From the NCBI GenBank assembly GCA_031255315.1, contig JAIRSS010000059.1, forward strand, positions 1 to 9,499: DNA of 9,499 bases, written 5' to 3'. A program made the position numbers and the translations under genes. The notes beneath the pieces were generated by a model. The model had not been told where the DNA came from. It worked only from the letters and a program-made list of their open reading frames with translations, and searched no databases. Source of the stretch: Spirochaetaceae bacterium. Lineage in GTDB: Bacteria; Spirochaetota; Spirochaetia; Treponematales; Breznakiellaceae. This document shows positions 6,928-9,499 of this stretch, piece by piece. Position 1 is the stretch's first letter. Every line of letters begins with the position of its first letter.

Positions 6928-7012
6928 GACCTTCGATCCGCGCAATTCCGAGAATACCTCATAGGGTGTTCTAAATCCGAGTGTTCGTAGTACCTAATAA
7001 GTAACGTGAGTT
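6928..7012 (-). pseudogene. IS30-family transposase C-terminal remnant
   Basis: On the minus strand, bases 6987-6928 read RTLGFRTPYEVFSELRGSKV. This matches the well-known end of IS30 transposases (NxRPRKxLGxRTPYEVF). Just upstream, in another frame (7012-7004), is NSR, as expected before the PRK of that motif, so a small insertion or frameshift separates the two. Only about 30 codons remain; no upstream catalytic domain is present. Confidence 0.55.
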
Positions 7013-7224
7013 CGCCGGGAAGAAAACTCATGTTCAATACCATCACGTGGACGCAAGGGAGCAATCCAGTGAAGTAGATGAGCGTTTGGATTGCCCGCCG
7101 TTCGCAGTCCGTTTGCTCCCCGCAATGACACGGGCTGCATTGAAGCATGGTGTACCGTTAAGCCCCATCCTTCGCGGCGTCAAGGCCGGATGACCGGCGC
7201 ACTTTGTTCCCGTCGAACTCACGT
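7004..7224. repeat. Segment bounded by a 22-bp imperfect inverted repeat
   Basis: Bases 7004-7025 (ACGTGAGTTCGCCGGGAAG...) and 7203-7224 are reverse complements at 20 of 22 positions. The 221-bp segment has no coding capacity of its own. This is the shape of a small non-autonomous element (MITE-like) or of a deleted insertion sequence that kept its ends. I see no convincing target-site duplication. The left arm overlaps the IS30 remnant, so the order of events is unclear. Confidence 0.5.
7050..7129. repeat. REP-like palindromic repeats, paired
   Basis: On the minus strand, 7129-7088 begins GTCATTGCGGGGAGC and ends GCAATCC, the layout of the widespread GTCATTGCGAGGAGC...GCAATCC palindromic repeat found scattered in many bacterial genomes. 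A second, shorter piece (GGATTGCTCCC, minus strand 7067-7057) follows in the opposite sense. GCAATCC (7061-7067) pairs with GGATTGC (7088-7094), and GGGAGCAA (7057-7064) pairs with TTGCTCCC (7113-7120), giving alternative hairpins, as in paired REP units. Confidence 0.45.
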
Positions 7225-7439
7225 CATTTTATCATATTGTTTCTCATCCTCTAAATTGCTGTTTGATATATTCTTTCCCCGCTGTTCCTCCTCCCCTACC
7301 CTTTCATCGAAATATCTTCATACTCCCATGCATACCACCCCCGCCAGCGTTTCTTTAACCCTTGAAAGTCATTCTATAATTAGCTTTGTTCGTTTTTCTC
7401 AAATACTGATTTCCTCACCCCTATTCACGCTAAAAGCCG

Positions 7440-7458
7440 ACCGTCTAAAGACGACGGT
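7440..7458. terminator. Hairpin with short T-runs; terminator or IS200/IS605-type end
   Basis: ACCGTC (7440-7445) pairs with GACGGT (7453-7458) around the loop TAAAGAC. On the + strand TTTT follows; on the - strand CGGCTTTT follows. It lies about 90 bp beyond the stop of the minus-strand gene ending at 7550 and could end that transcript. The CCGTC...TAAAGAC...GACGG form flanked by GCCG and TTTTAAACC also resembles subterminal hairpins of IS200/IS605 elements, but no TnpA or TnpB is present. Confidence 0.35.
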
Positions 7459-7549
7459 TTTAAACCGGCGCATGGAATACATGCCTGATTTTTTAGCAGG
7501 GTGTGTTTGATCCAATGATTTCAGAATATTACCGTAACCCCCCTGGTTG

Positions 7550-8737
7550 TCAGCTCGAGCCGCTTAAATGTTTTAGCTTGAGCAGCAGGGGCAAATGGTC
7601 GCTGAGGCCGCTTCCTGTACGAGGATTGTAGGCACGGGGTATTCCCCGGTCATTGATAAATGGTTCCTGATGAGGCGCTTCGCAGGCATCGAATTCCCAG
7701 TTCAAGCCGTCGAAAAAACTTTTTGAAAGCAAAAAATGATCAATGGTCTCCCAATTACCCTGGTAACTGTAGGACCCCTTTTCCAATTCATTTCCCCAGG
7801 GCGAATAGAGCGTTATCGTCTCCGGGACAAAATACTGCGGCTGCGGGGGTTTTTGTCCACTGATAACGAGAAAATCCGCGGGCGTTTCCGTTTTACAGGC
7901 CTGCATAGTATCTCGTGAAAATTCCAGAGCCAGAGGATCATCAGGCAGAAGGGCGCTTAGTACCGTCCCGCCCCGGCGGTAAAATTCATCGTGGTTTTCG
8001 TTGAGATCCCCTAAAATAATCACGGGTAAATCCGGCTCTTGTACCTTGATTTCCTGAAGCCTCCGCAGAACCACCCGGGCCGAAGCGCGGCGTACAGCTT
8101 CCGTCGCGTCTTCACCATTCACTTTGGATTTCCAGTGGCAGATGAACAAAGTTATAGGCTTCTTCCCTGCCGCAAGCCGTACCTCTGCTATCGGCCTTGG
8201 GCTGGTATTTCCATTACAGGTGACGGAATGGACCGTTGTCTCAAGAAGCGGCACTCTGCTCAGAAGTCCCACCCCCAGTGGAGCGCCAGGGTTAGTTGCG
8301 AAAAACGTCCAGGTATAGCCGTACTTTGCCAAGCGTCCCTCGGCGAGGCCTTTTAGGATTGATCCGTTTTCCACTTCCTGCAGGGCTAGAACATCCGGAA
8401 CCCATTCCGCCATACGCGCTATTGATTCTCCTAGCGATGTAAGCCGCGCCTGATACTTTTCTTCTGACCATCCCGCCGCCATGCGATATTCCGCGTATTC
8501 AGCACCGTTTTCCTCCCCGTCAAACAGAGCCTGAACATTCCAGGTGGCAACGATCAGCGTCTTCATCTCCTCCGGCTCTACCGTCCGTCCATTCCCTGAA
8601 ATTCCATTGCAACTCCCGAATGCGACGGCGCATGCTGCCAGAAGCCTCACACGCCATACTCTCCGCCGCTGTTTTCCTGGTTTGGTTTTCATAAAAATTC
8701 CAAAAAACGCTATAAAAAATAATGCTTCGTATTTCAT
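7550..8737 (-). CDS. Endonuclease/exonuclease/phosphatase-fold protein, predicted lipoprotein
   Basis: This 395-residue protein shows the catalytic signatures of the DNase I/exonuclease III/inositol phosphatase fold: ATWNVQALFD (N67), VLALQEVEN (E121), ICHWKSK (H201), VIILGDLNENHD (D244, N246) and the final GLSDHLPLLLKL (D380, H381). All metal and catalytic positions appear intact. The substrate cannot be read from the sequence; extracellular nucleic acid or a phosphodiester is plausible. The N-terminus has a basic stretch (KQRRRVWRVR), a short hydrophobic core and the relaxed lipobox VAFGSC (C43), suggesting export and lipid anchoring. Two starts are possible. ATG 8737 has GGAGG 10 nt upstream but adds a second hydrophobic patch (ALFFIAFFGIF). 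ATG 8692 gives a cleaner signal peptide (MKTKPGKQRRR) but lacks a good ribosome site. It stands alone between mobile-element debris. Confidence 0.85.
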   Translation of the reverse strand: MKYEALFFIAFFGIFMKTKPGKQRRRVWRVRLLAACAVAFGSCNGISGNGRTVEPEEMKTLIVATWNVQALFDGEENGAEYAEYRMAAGWSEEKYQARLTSLGESIARMAEWVPDVLALQEVENGSILKGLAEGRLAKYGYTWTFFATNPGAPLGVGLLSRVPLLETTVHSVTCNGNTSPRPIAEVRLAAGKKPITLFICHWKSKVNGEDATEAVRRASARVVLRRLQEIKVQEPDLPVIILGDLNENHDEFYRRGGTVLSALLPDDPLALEFSRDTMQACKTETPADFLVISGQKPPQPQYFVPETITLYSPWGNELEKGSYSYQGNWETIDHFLLSKSFFDGLNWEFDACEAPHQEPFINDRGIPRAYNPRTGSGLSDHLPLLLKLKHLSGSS

Positions 8738-8741
8738 TTTT

Positions 8742-8754
8742 GTGGAACCTCCAC
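8742..8754 (-). promoter_or_regulatory. Ribosome site of the lipoprotein gene inside a small hairpin
   Basis: On the minus strand GTGGA-GGT-TCCAC forms a 5-bp stem that buries most of the GGAGG Shine-Dalgarno (complement of 8748-8752), 10 nt before ATG 8737. This might lower or condition translation. Confidence 0.4.
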
Positions 8755-8764
8755 TTGTATAACG

Positions 8765-8793
8765 GATGTACGATGTAGAGCGCTTTAATCCAA
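8765..8793 (-). promoter_or_regulatory. Possible sigma-70-like promoter for the lipoprotein gene
   Basis: On the minus strand TTGGAT (8793-8788) and TACATC (8770-8765) are separated by 17 nt, upstream of the ATG at 8737. The -10 hexamer is poor, so this is only a candidate. The rest of 8738-8856 shows no gene. Confidence 0.25.
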
Positions 8794-8856
8794 GCTGATT
8801 TTTTGCTTTATTCCCCGGGATAAATTGAACGGTATGGTCGTTCTATTCAAAAAGAC

Positions 8857-9096
8857 CTAACGCCAATAATCGTGAACTGCGGCCTGAAGTAAACCACAAA
8901 GCGGAATGGTATCGCGTAAAGCACGCTTTATGTTTGCCCGGTCTTTCTCTATCGGATTAAAATCAGGAGAATAGGAAGGAAAAAACAGTAACGTAACTTG
9001 ATCCTTCACACATCGTTCTTCAAGCTGTTTCTTCCGATAAAAACTTATCCGGTCCATAATTATCGTGCAGCCAGTTTGTACCTTATTTATTATAAT
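8857..9096 (-). pseudogene. IS630-family transposase, C-terminal fragment
   Basis: On the minus strand the open frame reads GCTIIMDRISFYRKKQLEE, then LLFFPSYSPDFNPIEKDRANIKRALRDTIPL, ending AVHDYWR and TAG at 8857-8859. IIMD and NPIEK are the second Asp and the Glu of the IS630/Tc1 DDE catalytic triad; the first Asp and the N-terminal helix-turn-helix are absent. An ATG at 9057 is internal to the ancestral gene. The frame loses similarity at about 9096, where a different insertion sequence begins, so the gene is cut and inactive here. Confidence 0.8.
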
Positions 9097-9100
9097 AGAC

Positions 9101-9129
9101 TTGTTTAAGAACCTGGAAGATGATATAAT
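9101..9129 (+). promoter_or_regulatory. Promoter of the IS5-family transposase
   Basis: TTGTTT (9101-9106), a 17-nt spacer and a perfect TATAAT (9124-9129) sit just before the transposase ATG at 9136. The -10 ends only 6 nt before the ATG, so transcription should start at or next to the start codon, implying a leaderless message. A second TATAAT at 9091-9096 lacks a good -35. Confidence 0.55.
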
Positions 9130-9135
9130 GAGGGC

Positions 9136-9499
9136 ATGGAAAACGAAAAAAAGGCGGCGGACGCCGCCGCAATCCTTTTTAAACGGCTGTACGGCGTGAA
9201 ACCCGATACTTTTAAGAAAATGCTCTCAATCCTACAACGGGAATTCGATGCTCCGCACCAAAAAGGCGGTAAACCCCCAAAACTCACCGTCGAAGACAAG
9301 TTGATTATTACCCTGAAACACCTGCGGGAATATCGGACCGTGGACAGCATCGCGGCTGAATACGGGGTCTGCAAGGGCACGGTGCGCCTTTCCATCCAAT
9401 GGGTGGAAGACGCGTTGGTTAAAGACGGCGCCTTCGCCTTGCCGGGGAAAAAGAAACTCAAAAGGAAATCGGCCCGGATTACCTATGTGGTGGTGGATG
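9136..9499 (+). CDS. IS5-family (ISL2/IS1031-like) transposase, 3' part outside window
   Basis: From ATG 9136 a frame stays open to the end of the window (121 codons visible): MENEKKAADAAAILFKRLYG, then KLTVEDKLIITLKHLREYRTVDSIAAEYGVCKGTVRLSIQWVEDALVK and FALPGKK. This is the N-terminal helix-turn-helix domain that precedes the DDE domain in IS5-group transposases, with the conserved WVED and LPGKK. The last full codons read YVVVD, and D121 is likely the first catalytic Asp (family pattern VIDVTE). The start is taken from the promoter position and the lack of any alternative; GAGGG at 9130-9134 is too close to act as a ribosome site. The left end probably lies near 9097. Whether the transposase is intact cannot be seen. 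Confidence 0.8.
   Translation, partial: MENEKKAADAAAILFKRLYGVKPDTFKKMLSILQREFDAPHQKGGKPPKLTVEDKLIITLKHLREYRTVDSIAAEYGVCKGTVRLSIQWVEDALVKDGAFALPGKKKLKRKSARITYVVVD

Larger units (their letters stand above)
6777..7549. other. Gene-poor stretch with remnants of mobile elements
   Basis: No intact gene is supported here. Base composition drops visibly from the GC-rich operon, most strongly at 7225-7440. Recognisable items, listed separately, are an IS30-like transposase tail (6928-7012), an inverted-repeat-bounded segment (7004-7224), REP-like palindromes (7050-7129) and a hairpin (7440-7458). About 150 bp directly after priA (6777-6927) shows nothing I recognise; there is no clear terminator with a T-run. 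Confidence 0.6.

Noticed and set aside
7050..7129. CRISPR array
   Set aside because: Repeats are inverted and unequal, not regularly spaced direct repeats with spacers.
6888..7148. 86-codon minus-strand ORF in the gene-poor region
   Set aside because: It runs through the inverted repeat and the IS30 remnant out of frame with the transposase motif; it has no family features.
7091..7510. 139-codon plus-strand ORF
   Set aside because: Ser/Thr/Leu-rich low-quality translation running across REP-like repeats and a hairpin; no motif or ribosome site.
1..9499. tRNA, rRNA or tmRNA genes
   Set aside because: No cloverleaf or conserved rRNA sequence was recognised on either strand by eye.

Overview
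The window looks like a chromosomal segment from an anaerobic or facultative bacterium. Its left two thirds is a dense, GC-rich, single-direction block. It encodes an oxygen-sensitive (class III) ribonucleotide reductase system with its repressor, then two DNA-maintenance genes. My taxonomic guess is a spirochaete, perhaps a treponeme-like gut anaerobe. This rests only on the overall feel of the proteins and a relaxed lipobox, and I hold it with low confidence.

Region 1 (1-6776, all + strand): nrdR (5' end cut by the window), nrdD core, a small glycyl-radical/thioredoxin gene, nrdG, a family-4 uracil-DNA glycosylase and priA. Most junctions overlap or are a few to 24 nt apart, as in an operon. 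The exception is a 202-nt structured gap between the nrdD core and the small gene. The logic is dNTP supply: NrdR senses nucleotides and represses, NrdG makes the glycyl radical, NrdD reduces NTPs, and a fused redoxin could re-reduce the active site. UDG and PriA add uracil removal and replication restart.

The headline observation is that NrdD appears to be split. The 688-residue NrdD ends just after its zinc ribbon and lacks the C-terminal glycyl radical motif. That motif (RIVGYYR...NWNKGKREEY) is the start of the next, separately translated 165-residue protein, where it is fused to a thioredoxin/NrdH-like CPAC domain. This implies a glycyl radical enzyme whose radical domain is a separate polypeptide carrying its own reductant.

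Region 2 (6777-7549): about 770 bp without an intact gene. It is a graveyard holding an IS30-type transposase tail, a roughly 220-bp segment bounded by a 22-bp imperfect inverted repeat, REP-like palindromic sequence, and a hairpin resembling IS200/IS605 ends.

Region 3 (7550-8737, - strand): a predicted lipoprotein of the endonuclease/exonuclease/phosphatase fold.

Region 4 (8738-9499): the C-terminal third of an IS630-family transposase (- strand), cut by the left end of an IS5-family element. That element's transposase begins at 9136 and runs off the window.
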